64,000 bases of DNA from Echinometra lucunter. Taxonomy: Eukaryota; Echinodermata; Echinoidea; Camarodonta; Echinometridae. Location of the stretch: the NCBI GenBank assembly GCA_029962745.1, contig CM057162.1, positions 5,463,802-5,527,801 on the forward strand. The letters are read 5' to 3'. A program made the translations under genes and the position numbers. Positions 12,433 through 22,639 of the stretch are shown here, in pieces. The notes below the pieces were generated by a model. The model searched no databases and was not told the origin of the DNA. It worked only from the letters and a program-made list of their open reading frames with translations. Positions within the stretch are counted from its first letter, which is position 1. Every line of letters begins with the position of its first letter.

Positions 12433-13163
12433 AAAACAAAATCTGGTTAAGATCACATATTGCACTGATCTTGTAAGCACTGTAGGTCATAAGCTGCAGT
12501 GTAAGGACCTACACGTATTTGAATATCTGCTCATTGTGTTCAAATTACACCATCCACTGCTAGGATCACTTCTATTATATTTAGTACAACTGAAAATAAC
12601 TTCAGCTTTTCGTTGCTTATCCAATTTCATTCAGATTTTCACCAATGTTTTTCTAATTTCTGGTCTCTACCATAGGAACTTGCTACCAGCTGTTGATATG
12701 CCTACAATTCTTCACCTGTTTTGGTTGACTGATTGATGAAACATACAGTGGGCTGGTAAAGTTGACTTTTGGCACATAAACAACACATGTGCATCACGGT
12801 AGTCCAAAGAATGTGGTCACCTAGGGATTCAATCTGTAGCCCCCAAAGCAGTACAGCCTTCTTGTTGTTTTAAAGTATCTATTTCTGTTTTCCCTCCTCA
12901 CATCTGAGGCAATAATTTTCATTTTCCACTCCCAAGTAGTTTGAAAAAAATGAACCAATGCATAAATGAACACTGCAAAATTTTACACAAAAAAATTGCC
13001 AATTTGCCCATGAAAACAGTGATTTTATGTTTTACACTGAGTTGCCAATTCAGAAAGTTTAATGGTTAGCTTCATTCAAATTGCTTTTATTTGTAAACGG
13101 TACAATGCACAGCCTGAGTAATAAATCTAAAATTTTCTTTGATTTTACTGTATAATATGTTAC

Positions 13164-13340
13164 CAGGCATGTTGGCTCAATTGATAGAGCGTCCGCCTCA
13201 TGAACGGGAGGTCGTGGGTTCGATCCCCGGCCGAGTCATACCAAAGACTTACAAAAATAACATATTATGTTATGCAGGGCATGATGGAAGATTAGCTGAT
13301 AGCTGAAGTGGCTACTCTGGGTAAATAAGAGAAGAGCTAT
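13164..13340 (+). mobile_element. tRNA-derived SINE (Met-CAT-like head)
   Basis: The head has a pol III A box (TGGCTCAATTG) and a perfect B box (GGTTCGATCCC) about 35 bp apart. Folding as a tRNA puts CAT in the anticodon position (CTCATGA loop), but the acceptor and T stems carry mismatches, so it is not a functional tRNA. A ~100-bp unrelated body ends AGAGAAGAGC and runs straight into (TTA)n, a typical SINE tail. It is inserted in a MITE-B. Confidence 0.75.
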
Positions 13341-13377
13341 TATTATTATTATTATTAATTATTTATTATTATTATTA

Positions 13378-13426
<49 letters not shown>

Positions 13427-13487
13427 CATTATTATTATTATTATTATTGTTGTTATTATTATCCTTAGTATTATCATCATTACTATT

Positions 13488-13537
<50 letters not shown>

Positions 13538-13736
13538 CATTATTATTATTATTATTATTGTTATTATCATTATTGTTATTATTATTATTGTTATTATTAT
13601 TATCATTAGTATTATCATTATTATTACTATTATTATTATCATTACTATTATTATTATTATTATGTTCATTGTTATTATTATTATCATTATTATTATTATT
13701 ATTATCATCATTATTATTATTATCATTATTATTATT
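13337..13736. repeat. (TTA/TTG/TCA)n microsatellite, ~400 bp
   Basis: Almost pure ATT trinucleotides with scattered ATC, GTT and AGT variants. It begins exactly at the SINE 3' end and stops where the MITE-B right half resumes, so it probably expanded from the SINE tail. Confidence 0.92.
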
Positions 13737-14190
13737 CCTAGTATTCTGGAAAAAATGATCGAGGAAAAGTATCACTAAAAGGAGAGACTGTACACTCTCC
13801 AGGGTAAAAAATACTGTGTTTTTCACAAGAAAAAAAAAAAAAAAAGCTCCTGTGGCGAACTTTACAGCAGCTATTTCCAGGTCCACGTGAGCTATGCTGA
13901 ATTTGAATTGCTGATATCCCAATTTTCTCCTTGAGAGTATGCGTAATTAAGTACCAGTATGATGCATTAATGTGCATGGTGTTTCACAAAATGTTAGTTC
14001 TGCGGTTCCTAGATCACGATCCATGAATTTATTGCTTGCTTTTGGAGCTGAGGCAAGGGCAACTCTGAAGAAAATGGTCACCCTAAAGAAGGGATTTCAA
14101 GGATTTTAGGGGGCTATTTGAACTCCACCGAGGGCGAAACTGCCCGTCCCCCCAGCTATGTTTCATCCCGACACTCTCACTGTCACTTAC

Positions 14191-14267
14191 TCTTGTTGTC
14201 CTGGGTTATCCGTTGTATGCTGGATTGAGCCTTGATCCCTTGGAGCTGCTACAGGCTTGATCTTATC
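14191..14267 (-). CDS. Internal coding exon: receptor tail linker
   Basis: Acceptor CCCTCCAG and donor GTAAGT on the minus strand enclose 77 nt, 25 codons plus two bases. The peptide begins DKIKPVAAPRDQGS and ends near NPGQQ; the last two bases (GA) join the next exon to make Glu just before YAMV. It is hydrophilic, rich in Pro, Gln and Asp, with no cysteine and no hydrophobic segment, consistent with a cytoplasmic juxtamembrane or linker region. It enters in phase 0, as does the end of the exon at 19016-19069. No domain is recognised. Confidence 0.65.
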
Positions 14268-14496
14268 CTGGAGGGATTTGAAAAAAAAAATAACAGAGAA
14301 AAAACATTCATGAAAACAGAATGATGATAAAGTCATGACACGAATATCATTTTAAAACAATTTTTCCCGTCCAGGCAGCATGGGGAAGCGTCCTAAGGAA
14401 CACATTCACACCTGTTCTTCCCCTTGATTTCTGTTTCACTATTTTGTATTTACTGTGAATTGTGACTGTATACCAAGTTGCCATACAAAGTAATGA

Positions 14497-14578
14497 TAAA
14501 TAAATAAATAATAATAATAATAATAACAATAATAATAATAATAATAATAATAACAATAATAATAATAATAACAATAAC

Positions 14579-14610
<32 letters not shown>

Positions 14611-14650
14611 TAATAATAATAATAACAATAACAATAATAATAATAATAAC

Positions 14651-14691
<41 letters not shown>

Positions 14692-14718
14692 TAATAACAA
14701 TACTACTAATAATAACAC
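14497..14718. repeat. (AAT/AAC)n microsatellite
   Basis: About 220 bp of AATAATAAC trinucleotides, the complement class of the 13.4-kb TTA array. No SINE head was recognised next to it. Confidence 0.92.
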
Positions 14719-15004
14719 CATACAACACAACTATTATGAGGCGCAGAGGGATATAATCAGAATAAGTTACATAACAAAAGAGTAGAGAGAGAGAGGAGGA
14801 GATTTAATAAATTTTACTAAAACAAAATCCTTTTCTTCTTTTGTATATTTGCAGCTAAAGTGATATGTCAGGAGTGGAGAGCGAGGCAATGGCATCATCT
14901 ACCATGTGATGAAGTTCACTGAAAAGATTGTAGCATGTTACCATCATAAGATGAGAACATTTAAAGGATTGTTCAGTTATGATGTGACAACCATCACGTT
15001 TTTT

Positions 15005-15486
15005 GTGTAGTTAAAGGAAAATTCAACCCAGACATCAGTGTGCTTCCAGTGAATGAAGAAGATCAAGAAGAGTAAACACTGAAAGTTTCAGCAAAATCGG
15101 ACACTCTGTTCAAGAGTTATGAACTTTGAAAGTTTAAGTAAATCCTTACTAAGGAGATCCTTGAGTTGGCAACTTTGCCAGCATCTGTGATGTCATCGTG
15201 GACAACTCTCCATTCATTTTGTACACAGAATTTCACATTTTCTCCCTTTTCAAGAAAACAGAAATCTGTTTGATTTATTGTTTTGAGTATGACATGGCTA
15301 CATCAATTCTTCAAGCATTTTGGGAAAAATTATGTTGATTCCTGACTTGAAATTTCATTTAAATCAATTTTTTTGAAAATTTATGCACAAAATGAATGGA
15401 GAGTTGTCCACGATGACATCACAGATGCTGGTAAAGTTGCCAACTCAAGGATCCCCAAAATAGTGATTTACCTAAACTTTAAGAAT
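15005..15486. mobile_element. Long inverted-repeat element
   Basis: Arms at about 15128-15215 and 15385-15481 are inverted copies: GTTGGCAACTTTGCCAGCATC against GATGCTGGTAAAGTTGCCAAC, both carrying GTGATGTCATCGTGGACAAC or its complement. They flank a ~170-bp AT-rich loop. A leader (AAAGGAAAATTCAACCC..) is present on the left only; the matching right end may have been lost beside the C copy. Confidence 0.6.
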
Positions 15487-15769
15487 GGGATATGAGGTGG
15501 CAAAAAACCCCCCTGAAGCAAAAAGCAAGAGGTATATTTTTTGCCTCCCCGGGGCAAAAAGCTGTGGACCCATGAAATTCTTAGAAAGCTTGTGCAAAAT
15601 ATGACGTCATGAGTTTGTTTGCGCAACTACTGACAAAAATCTCTTTGATTTGAATGTTGACACATGAGCTTTCATTACAAACATAAGTGGCATGGTTTGT
15701 CGTGCCAAATCTGAACACTAAAAAAAACGTGGGGGGTTTATTTCATCATATCTGAACAAGCCCTAAGAC
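15487..15769. mobile_element. C element copy 2 (diverged, left-truncated)
   Basis: It shares GGGATATGAGGTGG, CATGAGTTTGT, ACAAAAATCTCT and the terminal CATATCTGAACAAGCC with the copy at 20472-20775. Confidence 0.55.
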
Positions 15770-15944
15770 TTGAGATTTGTTCTCAATGTTTCTAGGAAAC
15801 AGTAAGTAGTTTTTGTTTTGCCACGCTTACTTTTTTATTACAATGTCTAGAGGTAAAATTCTAGCTTTCCTCAAAAGGCAAGTAATATTCTTATTACTCA
15901 AATCCTCTCCATCTCTCTCTTGAAACAAGTGAAGTACATTGGTA

Positions 15945-16336
15945 TTAACCCATAGCAGTACAGAGCTTTCTTGAGGTCTAAATTAATCATCTTCAATCCT
16001 CAAATTGGCAACCAAAATTCTTTTTTTTCCACATAGCTTGAAAAAAATTAATATGGATATAACATGAACCAAAATGAATTATAACTGTAAAATTTAATCA
16101 GAAGTTGCCAATTTTAACACAGATATAGTGATTATGTATTATTCACTGCATTGCCAATTTAAAAAGGTTAATGATTAGTTACAATTAAACTGCTCTAATT
16201 CAAGAACGCCACACCATACAGCATTGGGAATCGGCTCAAATTTTTCAGTGCATTTTTCTCTTTCTGCCCAGTATTCTGGACCAACAGATACTGCAAAAGT
16301 GTCTCCTAAAGGAGACGCTGTACCTCTATGGGTTAA
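15945..16336 (+). mobile_element. MITE-B intact copy
   Basis: The ends TTAA|CCCATAGCAGTACAG and CTGTACCTCTATGGG|TTAA are inverted with TTAA flanks, as in piggyBac-type elements. The interior carries the same spaced words as MITE-A (CAAATTGGCAAC, GTTGCCAATTTT, ATTGCCAATTTAA), although the rest is largely different. Confidence 0.75.
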
Positions 16337-17019
16337 AACCTGTAGTGAGAGCTGAAAGGGTAATAACTTTGGGTTTGGAAGGGTTAGCAGCTTTATGGCT
16401 CTCAGCAAACAATAAATAGTAGGAGATAATTCCATGAATGCTGAAGCAGTTATACAGAAGCTTGATGAAAGCCATGAAAATATGACTGAATTCGTCACAA
16501 GAACAGTTTTTTGGACATCACTGCCATGTTTGCATTTTGCATTTCATGTATAAAGCACAAAAATGCATTTTACATGTTTGTACAAAAAACCTTTTTGTCA
16601 GTGCAAAAAACGCCCATGAATAACACGCAGAAAAGTCCTGAATTAATGTGATGCATTTCAAAGCCCTTCCAATCAAAATGCTGTTGTAACACCCAGACTA
16701 TTGTTTTGGAGTTACTGCTACCTTCCTCCTGGATAGGTTTTTGAAGAGATAATGAAGTTTTTGTGGCAATTTTCTTTTTTCTTCGATTCATGAGAGACTC
16801 CTTTTGCATCACGTGAGGGCGTTTTGGTGCCGAAGGGATAATATGCATTTCATCATGTATTTCAGACCGTTTAGATATTTTCTCAGTGATTTTAGCTTGA
16901 AGCAATGAATGAAGGAAATGTCATTATGTTTGCACTGGAAATGGTAATGCATGGAAATGAAAATGATTGTGATAAAATTTCGGTGACCAGGGGCGTCAAT
17001 TCATTTCATTGCTTTATAT

Positions 17020-17300
17020 TTGGGGGGAACACTGTCCAAAAATTTGCGGACAAGCAGCAACCCCCCCCCCCCCCCCCCCGAAGGAACAAAAAAGAAAAAA
17101 AGGTCCTCAGCTTAAATAAAACTGGGGGGGGGGGGTGAGGGAGGGGACACCCTTTTTGATTTTTCAGATTTTTTCCCCAAAATTTGAAGGGGACATCCCC
17201 TATTGTCCTAGTCCCCAACCCTTAATTTTTTATATTTTTTTTGGAGGGGGGGGGGGGGCAGGGAATGTGTCCCTTGTCCCCCAATTGCTGGCCATGTCTG
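17020..17300. repeat. Poly-C/poly-G bounded GGGGACA-rich segment
   Basis: Runs of C (17060-17078) and G (17125-17136, 17244-17257) with repeated GGGGACAC/GGGGACATCCCC words. A related segment occurs at 47645-47800 (AGGGGCGT, GGGGGGACATG, GAGGGGACATACCC). Its boundaries are uncertain. Confidence 0.45.
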
Positions 17301-17924
17301 TGAACACTTAAAAAGCAAATTGACTGCAACTTTCTGAGGTAATTCTGGTCTGAAGGATGTGAAATAAGATATTAAAGAATGCTGCAACATACATGTACAT
17401 GTACAGTAAAACTCTAGAATATGCACTCTATGAGAGCACTGCAGTTAATGACAATGCTGACAAAAAGAAAAAAAGAAAAGAAGATGTTGAGCAAGTAACA
17501 ATGCTGATAAAGGCCACAAGCTTGTGGTGTCAGCAACTGCTCAAATGGCAGTTAAACGACATAATAGACATTTCTGACTCATGTGTTTCTGATCTACATG
17601 AAGTATATGAGATAGGACTGACGGAGGATGACTTAACTGATGGAAAGGAACAGTATTTCAATTGAGTGGTTCATGATTTGCATGTGAAAGCATAATGAAA
17701 ACATTCTGATTCAGTGTACACTGTAACAGTTATAAATGAACTGGCCAACAGTGTACTCAAACACTATTTTATGGCTTGCATGTAAAATTGGTTGATAGGA
17801 GCTTGAATATATGCATTTTGACATGAACTTGTTGAATTATGCAGGGTGGTTTAGAATTTGTATATGAACAGAGTAATGACTACAGTCAGAATGCATCTTG
17901 CACCATGAATTTCTGATGATTCTA

Positions 17925-18088
17925 TAGGACAACTTCCCCTTCTCCCTCGACTGTTACTCTCTGGAAAACTATCCCCAGATAAATACCTACCCTCCGAGGA
18001 CAATTACCCTGGAACAATACCCACCCACCTCTCCTTTAAACAACAAACAATTTAACCCCCAAATAATAACCTGATGGTGCCTATGTGT

Positions 18089-18119
<31 letters not shown>

Positions 18120-18860
18120 AGAGGTTGCTTTCTGGGGAAAATGTGGTGAGGTCAATTGTCCTGAGGAATAATAATCCGGGGGAAATTGTCCTGGGGGTAA
18201 ATGTCCGAAGGCTAGTTGTCCTAGGAGCAATTGAACGGGGAAATCGTTCTGGGGAGTAATCATCCAGGGTGGAAATTGTTATAGGGAGTAACTGTCCAGG
18301 GCAGAAATTGTCCTGGGGAGTAATTGTCCTGGGATATACTTGTCAAAGGAATAATTGTCCAGGGGGTAATTGTCCAAGTGCTAGTTGTCCCAGGAGAAAA
18401 ATGAACAGGGGGAAATTGTCCTGGGGAGCAAATATCCAGGGGTTGCTTTCTGGGGGAAATGTGGTGAGGTCAATTGTCCTGAGGAATAATTATCCGGGGG
18501 AAATTGTCCTGGGGGTAAATGTCCGAAGGCCAGTTGTCCTAGGAGCAATTGAACGGGGAAATCGTCCTGGGGAGTAATCATCCAGGGTGGAAAATTGTTA
18601 TGGGGAAGTAACTGTCCAGGGCAGAAATTGTCCTGGGACATACTTGTCAAAGGAATTACTGTCCAGGGGGTAATTGTCCAAGTGCTGGTTGTCCTAGGAG
18701 AAAAATGAACAGGGGGAAATTGTCCTGGGGAGTAAATATCCAGGGTGGATATTGATCTGGGGAGTGATTTTCCTGGGAGTAATTGCCCAGGATGGAAATT
18801 GTCCTGGGGGTAACTGTCCAAGGGGTAGTTGTCCAGGAAGCAATTATCAAAGAAGGCAAT
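17925..18860. repeat. GTCCTGGGGG foldback / tandem array
   Basis: The right side is a degenerate array of ~20-bp units like GGGGGTAATTGTCCTGGG, with a higher-order duplication: 18119-18300 is repeated at 18435-18620. The left side (17928-18060) holds the same unit in inverse orientation (GGACAATTACCCTGG). A 30-bp G run at 18091-18119 lies between. The whole could fold back on itself. Confidence 0.75.
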
Positions 18861-19015
18861 TGCCAGAATGGGTTTCTGATTGCATTGTAGTACATACATG
18901 ACTGCATGTCAAAAAGTACATCTTGAATGCAAATTTGAAATGAACAGACCCATGAAATGTTTGAGCTTTGGTTTATGATTAGCATTGTGTGAAAGAGGTG
19001 ACATCCCATACATAC

Positions 19016-19069
19016 CTCGGTGACTACCTCATTCACACCATTTAAAGGTGCTGCAACTTCAACATCATT
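19016..19069 (-). CDS. Internal coding exon: receptor tail linker (54 nt)
   Basis: The minus strand shows acceptor TGACTTTCAG, exactly 18 codons, then donor GAG|GTATGT. The peptide (NDVEVAAPLNGVNEVVTE) is acidic and lacks cysteine or hydrophobic runs. It starts and ends in phase 0 given its neighbours: the 21800 exon ends in phase 0 and the 14191 exon starts in phase 0. Symmetric length means it could be skipped without a frame change. No motif is recognised. Confidence 0.65.
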
Positions 19070-19419
19070 CTGAAAGTCAGATCAAAGTCATGATTAACTC
19101 CAGCTTGCACCTTACATGAAATCAACTTTTGAAATTTTGTTTTTTTTTTCAATTTCCAAAATATCAATCCAAAAATACAATCGTCATATTGAGAATATGA
19201 ATGTGAAATCTTAAGTTGAACTAATTTCTAAAATTTGTTATCATATTTTTATCTGCAATTCATCTCTGAATCCTGAATGTCAAAAGAGGGGTGATATTTC
19301 CCGAAGTTTGCCTAAATATATGTTGGGGGGGGGGGGGGGGGATGCACACATTATGAAGTTTCTTTTACGTGAGTTAAGCAAAATAAATACATGTACATGT
19401 AGGGGTAGGCAAGCTTCGG

Positions 19420-19835
19420 TTAACCCATTCGTGACAGGAATTATTTAAAGCCTAATTTGATCAGCTTTTATTCTTCAAATTGGCAACACCAACATTTTTA
19501 TTTTATTGCTACATTTTCCTTATAAAACGTCATGTATCTGAAATGAATATAAATTGACAGAAATTATGATGAGAAGTCAAAAAGTTGCCAATTTGGAGGG
19601 GAAAACTGTGATTTTGAACTTTGTATCACATTGCCAATTTAAAGTTTTTAATGCTTATTTTCCTTTAAAAAATTTTCAGTATCAAACAACGAATATTGAC
19701 GCAACCAAAATGGGCAAAGTTTGTGTAGAATTTTTTGCTCTTTCTGCTCATGTATTTGGTATGATTTTTAGGACTTTGCATCAAAAGATATTAGGCCAAA
19801 CCACAAAATGTGGACCTCTGTCAAGAATGGGTTAA
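19420..19835 (+). mobile_element. MITE-A copy 3
   Basis: TTAA at both edges; CCCATTCGTGACAGG on the left and CAAGAATGGG on the right. The T run before GCTCTTTCTGC is shorter than in copies 1 and 2, leaving a ~90-codon frame open to the terminal TTAA. Confidence 0.9.
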
Positions 19836-20471
19836 AAAGCTCTTGAATCAGACATAGTGCTCAAATGTATAATCATAAAACTGAACCAAAACACCCTCCC
19901 CCCCCCCTCGAAAAAAAAAAAGGATGATATGCAGAAAACTCCTGAATAATTCTCTTTACTGCTACTCCAACCCACATATCATGGCTAATTTCACAATATT
20001 AACAGTGAAATGGTGTTTTCAAGGAAACTCATCTCAAATGCCAGTTTCTGGGTCAAGTGGGAGTTGGGGAAATATCCATCACAGGAAGAAATATTTCGAG
20101 TTACAGGTACACGTAGAATGCTGCTGGGGCGACAAAACCTCACATCTCAAAGATGTCAAATGTTCAGAAGAGCCAAAAAAAAACCATAACAAAAAAACAT
20201 GGCTGCCAAAGCACTTTAACCAATGGGATCGCCTTTCCTTTGACATGCTATGGTGGCTTCATTGTTTGGATACGAGAGCTAGAATTTGGACCGGACATCA
20301 CTTGACTGATTATCTGGAGATTAATACAGCATCCCAGCGAAGAATGTAATGCTATGCGTCCATTTTGCATACTAACTGAATGCTGAACTTAAACCCTGGG
20401 CCAAATGCTCTATGCATAACCCTAATCCTAACCCTGAGCCTGACCATAACCCTATTGCAACCGTCACCCTG
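19836..20471. other. Unassigned intron segment with one 141-codon open frame
   Basis: A plus-strand frame (19924-20349) is the longest non-repetitive open frame in the window. It has no recognised domain, repeat match or splice context, opposes the gene around it, and is most simply chance. CCTAACCCTAA-like words occur near 20420-20450. Confidence 0.3.
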
Positions 20472-20775
20472 AAGGCTTGTTCAGATGACGCGACAAACCC
20501 CTGTGACAACCTTAGCGTCCAAGTCAGTGGGATATGAAGTGGAAAAAAAAAACAACAAACACCCGAAGCAAGAGGTAAACTTTTTCCTCAGCATGGCATA
20601 AAACTGTGGCCCAATCAAATTCTTAAAAATTATGATGACATGAGTTTGTCTTTGCAACTTTTGACAAAAATCTCTCTTATTTGAGCATGTTCATTAAAGT
20701 GGCGTGATTTACCACGCTATATCTGAACACTAAAAATGTTGCCGGGTTTTGTCTCGTCATAGCTGAACAAGCCTT
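20472..20775. mobile_element. C element copy 3
   Basis: The ends AAGGCTTGTTCAGATGACG and CGTCATAGCTGAACAAGCCTT are clear inverted repeats. The interior matches 15487-15769 (ATGAGTTTGTCTTTGCAAC, TATCTGAACACTAAAAA). Confidence 0.75.
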
Positions 20776-21799
20776 ACACCATGTATTCTTTGACAAATAA
20801 AGCCCACAGCAATTGTCGATGTAGCATATGAAGGATCACCCCTTTGTATGTATGTGAATTGTGATATGTGGTGAAAAAAGCTTCGTTTTTTAAAGAAAGG
20901 TAAGAAATAGTGTATGATTAAAGCAAAAACCACTTCCTTTGCGTACAATGTGTGCAAGACTATGAGAACAAGCCTTTTGGTGACTAAAAACGAAAGAAGA
21001 CAGAAAATATTCCCCATCACGTGCATATCAAAAGATTATGGCTAAGAGTTGAATATTGGAGGATTACATGTACAGTGTATGAGTACAAGAAATTATTCTT
21101 CGAGCCTGTACTACAAGACTAACTGAGTCATTAAAGTGTACCAATACACCTGAAAAAATAATATGCATACAGCTAGTGCTGTGAAATAACTCCAGAGAAA
21201 CTATAACAGGCATTATAGAGGTTAATGGTTAAGGAGTTATACCAGTAAAGGACAACAGAAGACCCTACTATTAGACCATTACAAAATCAAATGGTCGTTT
21301 GACTTTACAAAGGCCCCTTGTTAATATTGGTGCATGCGTGTAGGCTGACTAGTCTAACTCACTGACCCTTTTATGTTAAATGAGAGTATATTTGAACTTA
21401 TCTTTTTACAGAAGTAATATTCAAAGCTCAACTCATATAGTGTATGGCATTGAATTCCAAATATATAGAGCAAAATGTCTTCTGGTAAATGATATACCGG
21501 TACTTCAACTGATTGAGTGCTCATTTGGTGAATTAAATTAATAATTTTAATAGAGACTGAATGACTGACTGACTGACTAAATGATTGTGTAATTTTTAAT
21601 GATCGAGTTTTGGCTGCCTGATTTATTAGGTAATTGAACAAATAACAGTGACTGACTGTTCTTATGGTTAAAGTAAAATGAATCAGATAACTGTCAAAGT
21701 ATTGATAAAATCACTCCTTGATGCCGAACCATAAAGTTGCAACAGTTTAACACCAACTTTCTTGTCTCTCTTTCCACTTCATTTCCAAGGTCATCTCAC

Positions 21800-21857
21800 C
21801 TTTTCACCACCATTACTGGTGCCTACAGTGCTTGAACCGTGTTTTCCACCATCAGTC
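21800..21857 (-). CDS. Internal coding exon: receptor juxtamembrane/linker
   Basis: Acceptor TTCTTCTCCAG and donor AAG|GTGAGA enclose 58 nt on the minus strand. Only one of the three frames leaves it open while matching the downstream exon: one base plus 19 codons, beginning TDGGKHGSSTV and ending NGGEK. The composition is Gly/Ser/Thr-rich with basic residues, a flexible linker. It needs an upstream exon ending with two extra bases; I could not find that exon, which would be expected to hold the transmembrane segment. It is the most 5' exon of the phased set. Confidence 0.6.
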
Positions 21858-21949
21858 CTGGAGAAGAAAGACATAAATAACACAGAAATTGAAAAGTGAG
21901 ATTTAGAAATAAACTGCCCCAAGTACAGTTATTAGTTATTGGCTGTTGG

Positions 21950-22127
21950 TGTTTTTTTTTTTTTTAAGTGACTGCTCAGAAAGCATGCACGATTGTTAGT
22001 AAGCAACCAGAAGACCCATGGCTTTAAGTCCTCCCTAAGGGACCCAGTAATGGGGATTAATGTCTTTATACCAAAGGGCACTAGTGCATCAGCTTGGTTT
22101 TGAAACCTGGGTCTCTGGATTACGAGA
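21950..22127 (-). mobile_element. tRNA-related SINE with A-tail
   Basis: Read on the minus strand: a decayed B-box-like GGTTTCAAAACC, then GCACTAGTGCCC, ATTAATCCCCATTACTGGGT, CTGGTTGCTTAC and a 15-bp A tail (T run at 21952-21966). Head, body and tail order is that of a tRNA-derived SINE. A fragment lies at 10974-11064. Confidence 0.6.
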
Positions 22128-22456
22128 CCAGGGGAGAGTCTCATAAAGCTGTTCGTTAATTTACAAATGACTTTACGAACGACTTTAATAAGACAAGCCA
22201 GTGGGATACTCAATCAATACAAATTGCATCTGCTAAGGGTGAAATATGCAGACAGAGATTAACATTGCTGTTGTTCACGAACATTTTTATTGCAAGGTAT
22301 ATTTTTTGCCACAATTTAATTGCGATTATGGGAAATGCAGTCACACTTCGTTAAAACATCAAGAAAAACTTAGGGCATCCCATTTGACACTTCATATTCA
22401 AGTTGTTCGTAAATTCATGCATAACTTTACAAACAGCTTTATGAAACACCCCCTGG
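22128..22456. mobile_element. TIR element, ~330 bp
   Basis: The left end CCAGGGGAGAGTCTCATAAAG..CTGTTCGT is inverted at the right end, ACAAACAGCTTTATGAAACACCCCCTGG. Inner arms (TTACAAATGACTTTACGAAC and GTTCGTAAATTCATGCATAAC) also pair. Confidence 0.6.
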
Positions 22457-22639
22457 GTTCTACCAAATGAGTTATCGTGCACCTCCAACAGCCCAAAGAC
22501 CGCTAAAGGAGACAGGAAAATTGCCTTTTTTCTATAAGAGCAGCGGTCTTTATGTTAAGGTTCCTTTAATAAAGGTTACAATGAGAAACACTGTTCAAGG
22601 GCAATGAAAACTGTGGTCTTTGTGGACAGGTGGCCCTTT

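Larger units (their letters stand above)
12836..13807 (+). mobile_element. MITE-B copy interrupted by a SINE and (TTA)n
   Basis: The left part (CCCAAAGCAGTACAGCCTTC, then AAATTGCCAATTTGCCC and GAGTTGCCAATTCAG) and right part (AGTATTCTGG ... GGAGAGACTGTACACTCTCC) match the left and right halves of the intact B copy at 15945-16336. The SINE at 13164 and the TTA array lie between the halves. Terminal TTAA sites are degraded. Confidence 0.6.
14268..19015 (-). other. Intron (~4.7 kb) rich in repeats
   Basis: It separates the 19016 and 14191 exons. Contents: a (TAA)n array, a hairpin repeat, a C element, an intact MITE-B, a C-run element and the GTCCTGGGGG foldback array. A 111-codon minus frame (16570-16905) and a 90-codon plus frame (17393-17665) have protein-like composition, but I cannot identify them or find consistent splice borders. 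Confidence 0.5.

Noticed and set aside
13164..13240. Functional tRNA-Met gene
   Set aside because: A and B boxes and a CAT anticodon position are present, but the acceptor, anticodon and T stems have mismatches and a SINE body follows.
13355..13922. Poly-Ile, poly-Asn and poly-Leu frames up to 187 codons
   Set aside because: Translation of the (TTA)n array in a SINE tail.
16570..17665. 111-codon minus frame and 90-codon plus frame as a transposase or host gene
   Set aside because: Composition is plausible but no motif was recognised, and the phases and borders do not fit the neighbouring exons.
18269..19036. Frames of 102-172 codons with repeated PGQ/SPG wording
   Set aside because: Products of the degenerate GTCCTGGGGG array. 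Only the last few codons near 19016-19036 overlap a real exon.
19924..20349. 141-codon plus-strand frame
   Set aside because: No recognisable domain, no splice or promoter context, and antisense to the intron-bearing gene; kept only as a note.
20400..20460. Telomere-like CCTAACCCTAA words
   Set aside because: Only a few scattered words, not an array; consistent with chance or a simple-repeat remnant.
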